Below, in pieces: positions 33,553-44,463 of a DNA stretch of 64,000 nucleotides (positions are counted from its first letter, which is position 1; each line of letters starts with the position of its first letter). The notes under the pieces are model-generated. The model did not search any database. It was given only the letters and a program-made list of their open reading frames with translations, and was not told the origin of the DNA. Source of the stretch: Hysterium pulicare CBS 123377 (lineage: Eukaryota > Ascomycota > Dothideomycetes > Hysteriales > Hysteriaceae); NCBI GenBank assembly GCA_000467715.1, contig AJFK01000595.1, positions 1 through 64,000 of the forward strand, in the 5' to 3' direction. A program made the translations under genes and the position numbers.

Positions 33553-33801
33553 TCAACCCGACACCAATACCGGTTTGCATTTTCCTTCTTGATGTTCCGC
33601 CATTGCCTGTTCGTAGGTCTTTTCTTCTAAGTCCCATACGCCACAATATAAGTGCTTCGGGCGGTCGGAAGCATTGCAAGCATCGCAAGTAGGGCTGCAG
33701 AACGCTGTAATGAATGGTGTGGTGGATTTGCATTGACAGCATTCGAAATGATAGACCTTGTCGGGCTGATCGGTAGGCCTTGGGCGATTGTTCCAGCTCA
33801 T
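33553..33801 (-). CDS. 82-residue Cys-rich zinc-ribbon-like protein
   Basis: The ATG at 33801 gives MSWNNRPRPTDQPDKVYHFE, followed by CCQCK, CSPTCDACN, an isolated YCGVWD and a final GKC. A CxxC...CxxC arrangement suggests metal binding. There is no signal peptide, so it is probably intracellular rather than a secreted effector. Just upstream there is an acceptor-like TTTTAG (near 33820), so a 5' UTR intron is likely and the longer frame beginning MNHNRIS is less likely to be translated. I do not recognise a named family. Confidence 0.55.
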   Translation of the reverse strand: MSWNNRPRPTDQPDKVYHFECCQCKSTTPFITAFCSPTCDACNASDRPKHLYCGVWDLEEKTYEQAMAEHQEGKCKPVLVSG

Positions 33802-34250
33802 CCTGCCTGCGTGCGTCTCTAAAATGAGTGTTATTAATGGCGAAATTCGATTATGATTCAAGTAGGCGGATGCCAGACGCGTTCTTTTGGAGACGGAGGC
33901 CTAAGGCTACACAGTGCTAAGCATCGTTGGTGTAACGGAATAAGACAAGCGAAGACAATATCACTTACTAAATGCAACAGGATCCTAGATACAGCTGTTT
34001 AGGCAATTGAAAAAATTCTCGACTGTGATTTGCGCTGTTGTGGAAGGTCTCCGAAGACTTGTGATAGGTGCGTGCGAATGATTGAAATTGGTATCGTTCG
34101 TTGGCAGGGGATTTTTGATAATCGGGGAAGAGTCCTGAATATTTTCAGGAAATACAGTTGTGGAAGGTAAGGAAGATGGAGTATTCAGAAGCTGACGAAT
34201 CCCTCTTTATATACCCCTATGCCAAGGGGCATCCGATCTCCATCCAGAGG

Positions 34251-34440
34251 TCGATTGACGCATTCTAGAGGTAACATCTCTGACGAAGTGGCTTTGACTC
34301 CTTCAGAGAGTATTCTGACTTTTCATCTAGGTATGAATCGTTCAATTGACGCATACTGAGGATTCTTTGAATCTTTAACGGGTGTTCTGACTCCAATTCT
34401 AGACGTTGATAGCTCAATTGACGCATGATCGAAAAGTCAT
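34251..34440. repeat. degenerate tandem repeat, about 82-91 bp units
   Basis: A conserved block tcaattgacgcat (first copy tcgattgacgcat) begins at 34251, 34342 and 34424. Between copies, matching sub-blocks recur (ttctgact, atctag/ttctag). This gives two full degenerate units and the start of a third. It lies in a gene-free region upstream of the Cys-rich gene. Confidence 0.7.
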
Positions 34441-34867
34441 GTCGGTGACACCGTTGATTTGACACTTTGAGAGGGAAACATTACTTGTTTGAAGACTCAC
34501 TGAGCCCATTCATGATTAAATGGGTGAGGACGGAGTCAATGATGATTGGAATTGAGGGTCCCATGCCTAATTAAGGATTCATAGATATTGGCTATAGCAG
34601 TAAGGATCACGTCTGACTTAATGATGGCTGGAAGCAAAAAGCCTTTGGTAGAAATAGAATAAGAGAACGCGGTATATAAGAGTCAAGGAGAGTCTTTGTT
34701 TGATATATTTGGATCGCAGACGACATTGGTCTAGTATGATGGCCCTAAGAAGGAAGGAATGAAGATAGAAACTATAACAAACATACGGGAAGTCTGTTCG
34801 AGCTCTTTGAAAAGGTCTAACATGCTCCCAATACATATTCCGCATGCCCTAAAAGCTAGATTCCATA

Positions 34868-34892
34868 ATTCTACCTTGACCTAGGGTAGAAT
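34868..34892. repeat. short inverted repeat
   Basis: Arms attctacc and ggtagaat (8 bp, perfect) flank a 9-base loop in AT-rich intergenic DNA. It could be a transcript hairpin or chance. Confidence 0.4.
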
Positions 34893-35343
34893 AATGTACT
34901 TATGCCCTTACATATATTAATCTACGAGTAAGTACTTCTCCTAACCTTTGTACAAAGCTCCCTCAGCACTTTAACTCACATAACTACATAAGACAAAGCC
35001 TCATGCCCAACGCTTGAATACCGCTTGAGCTCTAAAACCCAGAGGTCTAAGCGTCTCAAGCGAAGCGCCAACCCCCCGGTTCTGTTTTACGGCGTCCCAC
35101 GTCTCAGGAACCTGCATCCAGCAAAGTGGTACGGCAAATGTCAGAAACCGGGATGGGCTTGAAACGATGTAATGCTAGGGCCAAATGGCACTGAAAATGA
35201 GTGGAAGTTGAAAGTTAGTGAGCGTGCGGATGCATTTTGAGGATGTGGCAGGAAATTTCTTGACAATTGATGAAGACGAAAAGGAAGGGCAAACTTGTTG
35301 GCAAGATAAAAAAGAAACTCTAGTAGCATCTTGAGAATTCGCT

Positions 35344-35568
35344 TTATACCTCGAGCCCGTGGAAGTTGTAAATTTGGGACTTGAGCTGGGTAGTTTGGAT
35401 GAAGAAAGATGAAGCCATAAAAGGCACGATGGAACCTTCAGGTCCTTCGCTTTTCTCCATTGATTCGTCAAAGTACTCTTCAAGAAGCTGAAAGTAGTAT
35501 GCTTTTCGTACGAAAGAAAAGCGAGTCGGACGAACATGTTTGGAGTCATCATCTTTTGTCTTGTACAT
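35344..35568 (-). CDS. possible 74-residue protein
   Basis: An ATG-led frame begins MYKTKDDDSKHVRPTRFSFV and contains YYFQLLEEYFDESMEKSEG and a hydrophobic patch SSFFIQTTQL. The stop directly follows a GAG|GTATAA, so the exon might instead continue after a donor there. The composition looks protein-like, but no family is recognised and overlapping frames exist. Low confidence. Confidence 0.25.
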   Translation of the reverse strand: MYKTKDDDSKHVRPTRFSFVRKAYYFQLLEEYFDESMEKSEGPEGSIVPFMASSFFIQTTQLKSQIYNFHGLEV

Positions 35569-36546
35569 CGAATGATTTCACCAATTGTGTGAGGTGAAAA
35601 GGAGGGAGGTTCTTGAAGGGTTTCTCTATTAGAATATGGTTTAAGTATAACTCTCACATAAACAATCTTCTATACTTCACTCGCACTATACTCAAAGCTC
35701 TAGAATGCACTCGAAATCGACGTCTTCAACAAGCCACCCCATCCAGTCCCATCCCACCTAACCCAATCCATCCAAACCTCGGCATCCCCAACCTCCCCGC
35801 AACCGTATTTTACGCGAACTGACACGACACAAGCGAGCCGTACCTTGATAAAAATAATTATTGGTAGAGCTGAATTCACGGAGTAGCCGACGCATTCAGT
35901 ACAAGGAAGCGAGCGAGTTCCCCGGAGCGCGCATCATGAGTGGCAGGATTTCATTAGCGGCTTACTATGAACGGAGCGTGGGTGCTCTTTTGGCGGGGCG
36001 GCATAGACTAATAGGGTAAAAGCTTGATTGAGGAAATAGCCGTTGAGATGGATTGCTTTCTTTTGAGAGGGGATGGGACGGGACTGTGTTTCTTGACCTC
36101 TCTCTTTTTTCTGTGGGCTTTGAGTTTTGAGCTGTGAAAGGGCTGAGATTTGAAAGGAAAGGGCGAAGGAACCTGGTAAGTAAGTTGATTTTTAGTCTTG
36201 CAGATAGCAAAGTATTCTCGGTAAATTTCTTAATCGAGTCCACGCGGAAAGACCTCATAGTTTAGAAGGATTTGAATGGAGCTGATAAACGGTGATTTAG
36301 ATATCAACCTGAGATAAAATCCCCGTCGAGCCGCCCTTATCACAGCCCTTACATTAATTTTTTAAAGCTTCTCCTTAGAGCTTCCTGTAGAGAATACTAG
36401 GAAGGACTCAGATAATTACTGTCCAGTATAAGGAATCGACAGTCCCATCCAAAATATAGAACCGCAACACTTCCAAAACCCACCCGCAATCTGAATCCCT
36501 AGACCAAATTCTATCACACTCAGACCATTTCAAGCCCGCCGCCGCA
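35569..36546. other. gene-free stretch with acyl-CoA ligase promoter
   Basis: No supported gene. The last 200 bp are C/A-rich before the ATG, as expected of a fungal promoter and leader. Confidence 0.35.
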
Positions 36547-38475
36547 ATGCCAACCAAATCCCGCTGGAGCATCGACATCCCCTCCATCTCCCTCCCAACC
36601 TACCTCTTCACCTCCCCCACCGCACCTCTCCCAACAACCCCGGCCATAATCTCAACCGCAAACCCACAAGCCCACTTTCTAACCCACTCCACCTACCGCC
36701 TCTACGCCCAACGTCTAGCCTCCGGTCTGCAGCGCGCAGGTCTCCAACCCGGCGATCGAGTTCTTCTCTTCTCAGGCAACACGCTCTTCTTCCCCGTCGT
36801 AATCATGGGCGTGATCATGGCGGGTGGGATCTTCACGGGGGCGAACCCCGGGTACGTGGCTCGGGAACTGGCGTACCAATTACGGGATTCCGGGGCTCGG
36901 TTTCTGATTTGTGCCGAGGGGAGTTTGGGGACTGGGGTTGAAGCTGCGAGGGAGGTTGGGATGGATTTAGAGCGGATGTTCGTGTTTGATGACGGAGTTG
37001 CGAGCCTTGAGGGGAGGGGAAAAGACGGGGAGGTTGAGGGAGAGAAGATAAGACATTGGATGTGGTTGCTTGATGATGAGGAGAGGGGGAGACAGTTTCA
37101 GTGGGAGGAGTTGAGGACCGAGGAGGAATTGGAGAGGACGATTGCATTGAATTATTCGTCGGGTACGACCGGTGTGCCAAAGGGCGTTATGATTACGCAT
37201 AAGAATTATGTCGCGAATTGTACGCAGGCTATTTTCATAGTGCAGCAGTACCGCGATTACGAGGAGCGGGTAAAGAGGATGAAGTGGTTGTGCTTTTTGC
37301 CCATGTATCATGCGATGGCGCAAACGATTTTCTGTGTCTGTGGGCCGAAACAACACATTCCGGTATATCTGATGCCGAAGTTTGATTTCTTGGGGATGCT
37401 GGATGCGGTTCAGAGGTTTAGGATTACGGATTTGATCTTGGTTCCACCGGTTGTGGTTATGATGGCTAAGCATCCGGCGACGAGGAAAACCGATTTGAGT
37501 AGTGTGGTGACAGTTGGGTCCGGAGCGGCGCCTTTGGGGAGGGAGGTATGTGCAGAATTGGAGAAACTTTGGCCGAAGGGACAGGTCAATGTGAAGCAGG
37601 GATGGGGGATGACCGAGTAAGTGATCTTTTTTCTGAACACATTTGGGAGCCTGTTATGTTGGTGAAGTATGACTGGCTGACTTACTGGCGAAGAGCGACA
37701 TGTACAGTCACAAGTTTCCACCCTGAAGCCATGTCTCTCAGTTTCGCCGTTGGAGAATTAGCACCGAACTGCGAATGTAAACTTGTAGCCGATGAGGCGG
37801 GACAACAGGAGGTTAAGCAGGGCGAAAAGGGTGAATTGTGGGTCCGAGCTCCGAATGTAATGAAAGGTTATTGGGGCAAACCAGAAGCTACCAAAGAAAC
37901 AATAACAGAAGATGGTTGGCTAAAGACTGGAGATATTGCTTATATGGATGAAAATAGACATCTGTATATTGTGGACAGGAAAAAGGTGAGCCGAAACGAA
38001 ATATGGGAAGTCTCGAACGTGAGGAGCTGACGTCCATGCAGGAATTGATCAAGGTCAAAGGGATCCAAGTAGCGCCTGCAGAACTAGAGGCGTTATTACT
38101 AAACCATCCAGCGGTAACAGATGCAGCTGTAATCGGAGTGACAATGTAAGTTCCAGAACAAATTGATGAGCGAAGGCTCCGCTGAATCAAAGTAGCGACG
38201 GAGAAGAGGCCCCCCGAGCATACATTGTCCCTACTCAGGGACAGAAAGCTGAAGCAAAAGAAATCGAGGAGTGGCTTGCACAGAGAGTATCCAAAGCGAA
38301 ACGCCTAGTTGGGGGAGTCCGGTTCATAGACGCAATCCCAAAGAACCCAGTGAGTCAAGATGAAATTCGACTACCAGACTGTTAGCTGACCGACCAAAAG
38401 TCTGGGAAAATAATGCGGAGAGCTCTTAGGGACCAGGCGCAGGCTGAGATCAGCAAGCCGAAGGCCAGATTATAG
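36547..38475 (+). CDS. AMP-dependent acyl-CoA ligase, 4-coumarate-CoA-ligase type
   Basis: Five exons: 36547-37616, 37694-37985, 38042-38145, 38196-38349, 38401-38475 (564 residues). AMP-binding motifs are all present: the P-loop-like [16 protein letters not shown], the GWGMTEAT motif split by the first intron, [14 protein letters not shown], the hinge [16 protein letters not shown], and the catalytic lysine region PKNPSGKIMRR. It activates a carboxylic acid with ATP and transfers it to CoA; fungal members of this type handle aryl or fatty acids. The C-terminus is ARL, which fits the peroxisomal PTS1 consensus, so a peroxisomal role is plausible. The last intron falls just before the catalytic Lys block. 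Convergent with NDUFB7 downstream. Confidence 0.93.
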
Positions 38476-38675
38476 ACTCTGCGAAGAGGTGATGAAAGAC
38501 TTATCAAACAAGCTTTCCGACGCTTGTAGATAGATAGTTGACGTTTGGTTGGAAATTCTTGATTAACTCCGTGATAGCATAATGTTGTGATACATGGGCG
38601 GACATCGCTGCGGATATATACATGCAGCTTCTTTGCCCTATTCTTCGTCTATGAGGTTCCCCAGTGTGATTGGTA

Positions 38676-39096
38676 TCAATTGCTTCGCGCCCCTCCTTTT
38701 GATGCCCTCAATTCATCCATCTTTGCTACCCGCTTTTTGAATTCTTCGTATTGGCACTTTTCGTATGTGTGTCGCTCGTTCTGTGTTTCAGGTCTCAATA
38801 ATTGCTTCTTGAAGTGGGGGGAAACAGCGAAGCCCGCATACCTCGCATTTCCAGGGTAGATAGTATTCCTCAACTCGACACCGGTTCAATGGAATCAGTA
38901 GATGTGCGCAGCTGTCTCTGTATGCCAATGGAAGTTTTGCCGCCGACATCTCCTCTCTTGTCGCAGCTGCGGGTAATAGAAGTCAGTCGTGATTTGCTCA
39001 AGAGCTACCAATCGAATTGCATGGGACACGTCACTTACTTCCTGAAGTGGCATTGTTCAGACCAACGGCCTCCTTAATAGTCTCTGTGATGGTCAT
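38676..39096 (-). CDS. NDUFB7: NADH:ubiquinone oxidoreductase B18 subunit (NDUFB7)
   Basis: Three exons found by splice reading: 39096-39039, 38966-38842, 38780-38676 (95 residues, in phase). Start MTITETIKEAVGLNNATSG; then REEMSAAKLPLAYRDSCAHL, LNRCRVEEYYLPWKCE, and ERHTYEKCQYEEFKKRVAKM in the last exon. The paired CX9C motifs (C-AHLLIPLNR-C and C-ENERHTYEK-C) are characteristic of this complex I accessory subunit, which is imported into the intermembrane space by the Mia40 route. The second CX9C is split by the second intron. The gene is divergent from the MBP1-type gene, with 257 bp between the start codons, and tail-to-tail with the acyl-CoA ligase. Confidence 0.93.
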
Positions 39097-39353
39097 TGTG
39101 GCGGAGGGAGGGAAATTATGACTCTTTTCTCGGGGTGAAGGTGTTGCTTGTCAGTGGTGAGGATGTTGAGGTGAAGTTGCGAGCTTCTGGCTGCCCGGGC
39201 CAAAGCTTCGGCCCGACATGGCAGCCGACGGAAGAGCGCCGCCAAATGGGTAAAGGCGAGATGAAAGACGCGGGCGCGTGTCCAGCAAACTGAATCACGG
39301 TATCACGAACTTCTTGCGCCTTTCACCACCCACATCCACCACTCGCAGAAATT
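39097..39353. promoter_or_regulatory. shared NDUFB7 / MBP1 divergent promoter
   Basis: Only 257 bp separate two divergent start codons, so both promoters must lie here. GC-rich stretches (39185-39275) are present. I find no exact ACGCGT MCB element in it, so self-regulation of the MBP1-type gene by that site is not supported. Confidence 0.55.
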
Positions 39354-41674
39354 ATGCCGCCGCAGGCCGATGGAAAGATCTATTCTGCGACTTATAGTAA
39401 TGTAGGTTTGGCCATCACGATATTTCACTCTGTGCGCTGGGCGCATTTCCATCTATCTCAACCATCCTGAAGCAGCGCACATGGATCACGGCTGACGATA
39501 GATGATATTACTAGGTCCCCGTCTACGAATATAATGTCGCCGGAAACCATGTTATGCGCCGACGAGCCGACGACTGGATCAATGCAACGCATATCCTTAA
39601 GGTAGCCGATTTCGATAAGCCGGCTAGGACTCGTATATTGGAGCGAGAGGTGCAAAAAGGTGTGCATGAGAAGGTTCAGGGAGGATATGGCAAATATCAA
39701 GGTCAGACGATACCGCAGACCGTTCTCGGTCTTGAATTAGTGCTACAGAGACACTGAGACTCTTGAACTATAGGCACATGGGTTCCTCTGCCGGACGGAC
39801 GTACTCTGGCTGAGCGCAACGGGGTCTTGGACAAGCTACTCCCAATCTTCGATTTTATACCCGGAGATCGAAGCCCTCCTCCCGCACCGAAACATGCGAC
39901 GGCCGCGACGAACAGACCAAAGGCGCCCAGGCAAAGTGCGCCGAGGAGAAGTGGTAAGGCTCAACGCTCAGTCGCACTTTCCCAGAACAAATGTGGATAT
40001 TATACATCTCTTAGTCACTCCTGCCTTCTGGACTCATGCTTATGATTACTAGCTGCCCACCAAACCCAGAGCCAAAGTCAAATCAGCGAAGAGCCGTTCG
40101 AAGATGCAAGCCAGCAGTATAACGTCCGCGAAGAGACACCTGACAACGACACTGTCATCTCAGAGTCTCAGTTTGGCGACCAAGACATGCTTCAAAGTTC
40201 GCAATATTCCACGGGCTCCCGGAAAAGAAAAAGAGGGGTGGATCAGATGTCTCTTCAAGATCAACAGCACCAGATATGGGCCGATGCTTTACTTGACTAC
40301 TTCATGTTGCTCGACTCGCCCGATAGATTCGTAGCGCCTCCTGAGCCACCACCAAATGTCAACTTAGATCGACCGATCGATGAGAAAGGCCACTCAGCCA
40401 TGCACTGGGCCGCGGCCATGGGCGATGTCGAAGTTGTGAAAGAGCTGATACGGCGCGGCGCAAGAATAGACTGTCTCTCTAACAATCTTGAGACGCCCCT
40501 CATGCGTGCAGTCATGTTCACGAACAACTACGACAAATCGACTATGCCCTCCATGGTCAAAATCCTCCAACAAACCGTTGTCCGAACTGACTGGTTTGGA
40601 AGTACAGTATTCCATCACATAGCAGCAACAACTAGCAGCACGAACAAATACGTTTGCGCACGATACTACCTCGATTGTATCATCAACAAGCTCTCGGAAA
40701 CGTGGATCCCAGACGAAGTAACCAGGCTCCTCAATATCCAAGATCAAAACGGCGACACAGCAATCATGATCGCCGCACGCAACGGAGCTCGCAAATGCGT
40801 TCGAAGCCTCCTGGGCCGAAACGTCGCCGTCGACATCCCCAACAAGAAAGGAGAGACCGCAGACGATCTAATCCGTGACCTCAACCAACGGCGCCGCATA
40901 CACGGACGACCTCGACAAGCATCATCTTCTCCGTTCGCACCAGCTGCAGACCACAGACCGAATGGCCACCATCACGGAGCAGACAGCGCCATCATCCCCG
41001 CCCCATTCACCTCCACTCTAGGCCTCAGCGCCCTCCACAGCCAAGCCTCATACCGCTCCCAAACCGCCTCGCACCTAATGACGAAAGTAGCCCCCACCCT
41101 CGTAGAGAAATGCCAACAACTAGCCCTAGCCTACGAAGGCGAGCTCGAAGAAAAAGAAGGCGAAACGCTAGACGCCGAGCGCGTAGCCAAAAAGCGCCAA
41201 GCCGAGCTCGAAGCAATCCGAAAGCAATACCTCGAGCTGGAGAGCGCGCTCGCCGCCGAAGAAATCGACGAAGAGCGCGATCGCCTCCAAGAAGAGGAAC
41301 TAAAACACCTAGTCGCGGAAGCGGAGGGCTTGCTGGAAGTCGAGCAGAGGAGCGAGATGCGCAGACTCTGCACTCTTCCTGTCCAATCGAATCATAATGA
41401 TGCATTGGACTCGGGATCTGATCTCCTCCGCGAAAAACTCCATCTCGCTTTGTTGCTCCAGCGCGCGCAGACGGAACGCAGAGAGCTCGTTAAAGAGGTT
41501 GTGCAGAATCTTTCTGTGGCGGGGATGGGTGAGCGCACGAGCGAATATAAGAGACTTGTTACGACGGCTATGGGGGTTCGAGAGGAAGATGTCGAGGGTA
41601 TGTTGCCGGATATTCTTGCGGAGTTGGAGGAGGCGAGGGTGCAGGAGAGGTTGGAGGCTAGTCCGGAGAGGTAG
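39354..41674 (+). CDS. MBP1: MBF-type cell-cycle transcription factor (KilA-N/APSES + ankyrin)
   Basis: Four exons: 39354-39401, 39515-39701, 39774-39953, 40053-41674 (678 residues). The KilA-N/APSES DNA-binding domain covers about residues 8-105, with the hallmark [19 protein letters not shown] and [14 protein letters not shown] basic patch (SRKRKRG) near 193 is a likely nuclear signal. Ankyrin repeats extend from about 250 to 415 ([50 protein letters not shown]). A long Glu/Ala-rich coiled coil covers about 485-570, followed by a helical C-terminus like that of Swi6/Mbp1. In yeasts this partner binds MCB (ACGCGT) sites and drives G1/S genes. The gene looks complete. It is divergent from NDUFB7 and convergent with USE1. 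Confidence 0.93.
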
Positions 41675-42067
41675 TTAGGGCGACTGGTTGTATGAGAGTT
41701 TGCCCTGTTCTTTATTGACTATGTGTCTGAGAGGGAGGGATTCCTAGCTGCATTTTAAGGCATGTGGATGGCTTTTGTTGCTTATTCTGGGGCATTTACA
41801 GCAAGAGTATAGGTGGTCTGGGAGGAGGGAATTGGAATTCATGATGCATTAAACCCTGTATGTTATTATCATTGTATTTCGACTTGCTTGATTGGGGAAT
41901 GTCTTTATGATTGGGGCCCCCCTTCAAAGTCTTGGGCTCCGGGATATCTACTCGTGTCGTTCATGCTTCTATCCGCATTCCCATTATGATACCAACTCCA
42001 CGCCTTCCCTTCCTCGCACCTGCCTGTTCCAAAAGGACATCCTCACGAAACTCTCAACACCCAAGCT
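41675..42067. other. convergent 3' intergenic region
   Basis: Between the stops of the MBP1-type gene (plus) and USE1 (minus); expected to hold both 3' UTRs. Nothing else is seen. Confidence 0.45.
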
Positions 42068-43051
42068 CTAAAATCTCAGCTTCGGCAGAGCAAATACAAT
42101 CAAGAACGCCGCAACCCAAAGCATAAAAATAATAGCATAAAGCTTTATCCTCCCCCACCACCCCTTTCCCTCCGTCATCCTTCTCAACGTGCCCATCCTC
42201 TGACTCGCCGCATCCATACCCAGCGCATTCTTATCCAATCCCTCAAGCGCTCTATCCACCACGCCCTTATCCGCCTCCAACGTACTTCCAAACTGCAACG
42301 ACTGGGCTTTCAGCTGCTGCGCCATAGACAGGAGGGAGGAAGTAAGCGTTTCTTGTTCGGACCTGTTATGCGAGAGGAGAGTTTCCGTTTGCACGAGTTT
42401 AGGATCCGCGGCTGGGTTTCTGGCTGCGAAGAGGTCTGAACCCGTCGTTGTGCCCGCTGCTGAAGCATCTGTACCTGTTCCCGGTCCACTCTTCCTCGAT
42501 CTAAGCGTTGAACTCAATCCCTCCGCCGCCTCTCTCAACGCCTCATCCCCCGCTGCCTGTTTATTCTCCAACCCGGCATCTGCGCCCTTTTTCGCGGGCG
42601 CATAGCTAGGGAATAGATCCTCGTCTTCCGATTCCGAGTCCGCGGACCCTTGATCTGAGGTATCGGAGTCGTCGAGTTGGTTCAGTTCGTACAGGCGCTG
42701 ATTTAGTTGTTTTATTAGAGAGCGTTTGGCTTGCAGGTCGGATTGGAGAGCGGTTTTGCGAGAGGCGACTTTGGTGGTGCTGGCTTGGTGTTCGAGTTGG
42801 AGGAGGAGGGAGCGGGCGTGTTCGAGGTTCTGGAGAGATTCGGTTTGTTAGATGTTGTGGATTGTAGATTGTGGACTAGAGTGGAGGGTTTCACGAACAG
42901 CGCCCACTTTCGTCCTTTCGTAGCTTGATTTTCGGAGTTGGGGGTCGGAGTCTGAGGATAGGAGGGTGTGTTCTAGTCGCGAGAGAAGCCGTGTTAGGTT
43001 TATGGAGGCTGTGTCCGGGGGTTGGGAGGTTGTGGCTGCTCTGGAAGCCAT
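42068..43051 (-). CDS. USE1: ER-Golgi SNARE USE1-like
   Basis: Two exons: 43051-42899 and 42829-42068 (304 residues). The donor is the fungal variant GTTCGT, chosen because it yields KVGANLEHARSLLLQLE, the conserved block of the Use1 family. Acidic residues follow (DDSDTSDQGSADSESEDED), then the SNARE helix (LLSHNRSEQETLTSSLLSMA ... LDKNALGMDAASQRMG) and a single C-terminal anchor (LYAIIFMLWVAAFLIVFALP) ending PKLRF. Use1 is a Q-type SNARE for retrograde Golgi-to-ER vesicles. The tail-anchored layout and length fit. Convergent with the MBP1-type gene. Confidence 0.88.
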
Positions 43052-43988
43052 TGTGGTAGATGTGTAGGGAAACGTGTCGAGCTTCAGAGGTCGATCAAGC
43101 TACTGTGTTTACAAGGTCAATTCTTCCGGTGTATGTGTACGCAGCGCAAGGTGTTCCGAGGTGCACCCTTTTTCAAACGGTGTATTTGGCGCATGAAAGA
43201 GGTTAGTTGTGGTTGTTGCGTGCTGGGAAGAGCAGCTGTAAATATGTAGTCAGGCACAACGTCATTGGTGGAAGCGAAGGGCTGCCAATAACTTCCCGAT
43301 ACAGAAATTCTTACAAAAAGTGTTGAATTACGATAGCGGGTTGCCGCTGGTACAATCACATGATTTAACTTTATCTTGCATCAATCCAAGGGCATGGCCG
43401 TAAGCGACAGCTACTAATCTACCAAATACCCAAATTGAGCAGTTTTTGGGAAACCCGTACAGCAACCTTCAAAACCTTTTGGGGAGGTGTCGATCCAAGA
43501 CCTGCTATATGCGGAAGTTCTCGCAAAAAGTGTTGAACGCTGGAAAGCTCGGCTGTATTAAAACTTTCGCCGACTTGCATTTTGAGCTTTCTCCATTTCC
43601 CGAGCTGAGCGAGCTTTCACCGAAGGAGCGTCATCTGGTACCTGACTTTGGATCTAACCTGAACAAGGTGTCGATGAATGAATGTCGCGTGCCCGCCCCT
43701 TCCTTGTCATGATGGTTATAAAAGTATGCAACACGTTCCAGGAGTTCAATATCGATTCATATGAGTATGTAAAGTACATTCGTTATGTCATAACATTAAA
43801 AATACAAACTGCAACTTCCCTCGCACTTGCCCTAAACACATCAGACGTCAACCAAGAACCAAATAATCATAGTCAGACTGTTCCAACTCCGTTCAATCTC
43901 CAGGGTTATTTGCCTCTCATATCAATCTGATACATCTGCCTCGCTCCACTCCCCACGCCTAAATCAACAGCCTAAGTGTTGCAGTATC
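43052..43988. other. intergenic
   Basis: It begins with the USE1 promoter. Short plus-strand frames at 43446-43930 have no recognisable content. No repeat or RNA is seen. Confidence 0.4.
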
Positions 43989-44463
43989 TCACTTATCATT
44001 CGAAGCGGCAGGTTTCTGTGTGCCTGTCCCTCTTGTAATCCTATACGGCCATTAGCACCTGCTCCAACCCAGAGTTTCTTCTAGGGAACTTACGAATTCC
44101 ACATATTTCCTAGTATACCCGGTTGACCTATCCTGGCATCTGAAAGGCTGGCCCGTCTATCGTTTCTGAAGGCTTCAAGGGTTCCGAACTTGGTCGCTGA
44201 GGACTGCATTGGTATGTAAGTTAGCCTGGATGATGTGAAGGAACACTGAACGGGGAGGGCATGCAGCCTGGAATCGTCTAAGGGGTGGAAGTATATACAC
44301 TTACCCGTCTACGCTCTGTGGGTGACGCTGGTGGAGAGTTCACCGAGGAATCCGAGTTTCGACGTTCAGCGTCCTTGGCCGGACCTTCCGGCATGGAGGT
44401 AGTGCTGTTTCCAAAGACCTTGTGGTTCTGGGAAGAGTACTTTTGGTGGAACGGAGAAGGCAT
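43989..44463 (-). CDS. conserved small Ser-rich fungal protein
   Basis: Three exons: 44463-44305, 44203-44094, 44040-43989 (106 residues, in phase). Start MPSPFHQKYSSQNHKVFGNS; a SP/TP-rich stretch (SSVNSPPASPTERRR) ends at the first splice site. The second exon gives SSATKFGTLEAFRNDRRAS and a GILGNMWNS motif, and the last ends ASNDK. The pattern (Ser-rich N-terminus, RRxS sites, terminal GxxGxMWNxxTRG) is one I associate with a widespread small ascomycete protein of unknown function. RRAS and RRRVS-type sites suggest phosphorylation by PKA-like kinases. No signal peptide or membrane segment. Confidence 0.7.
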
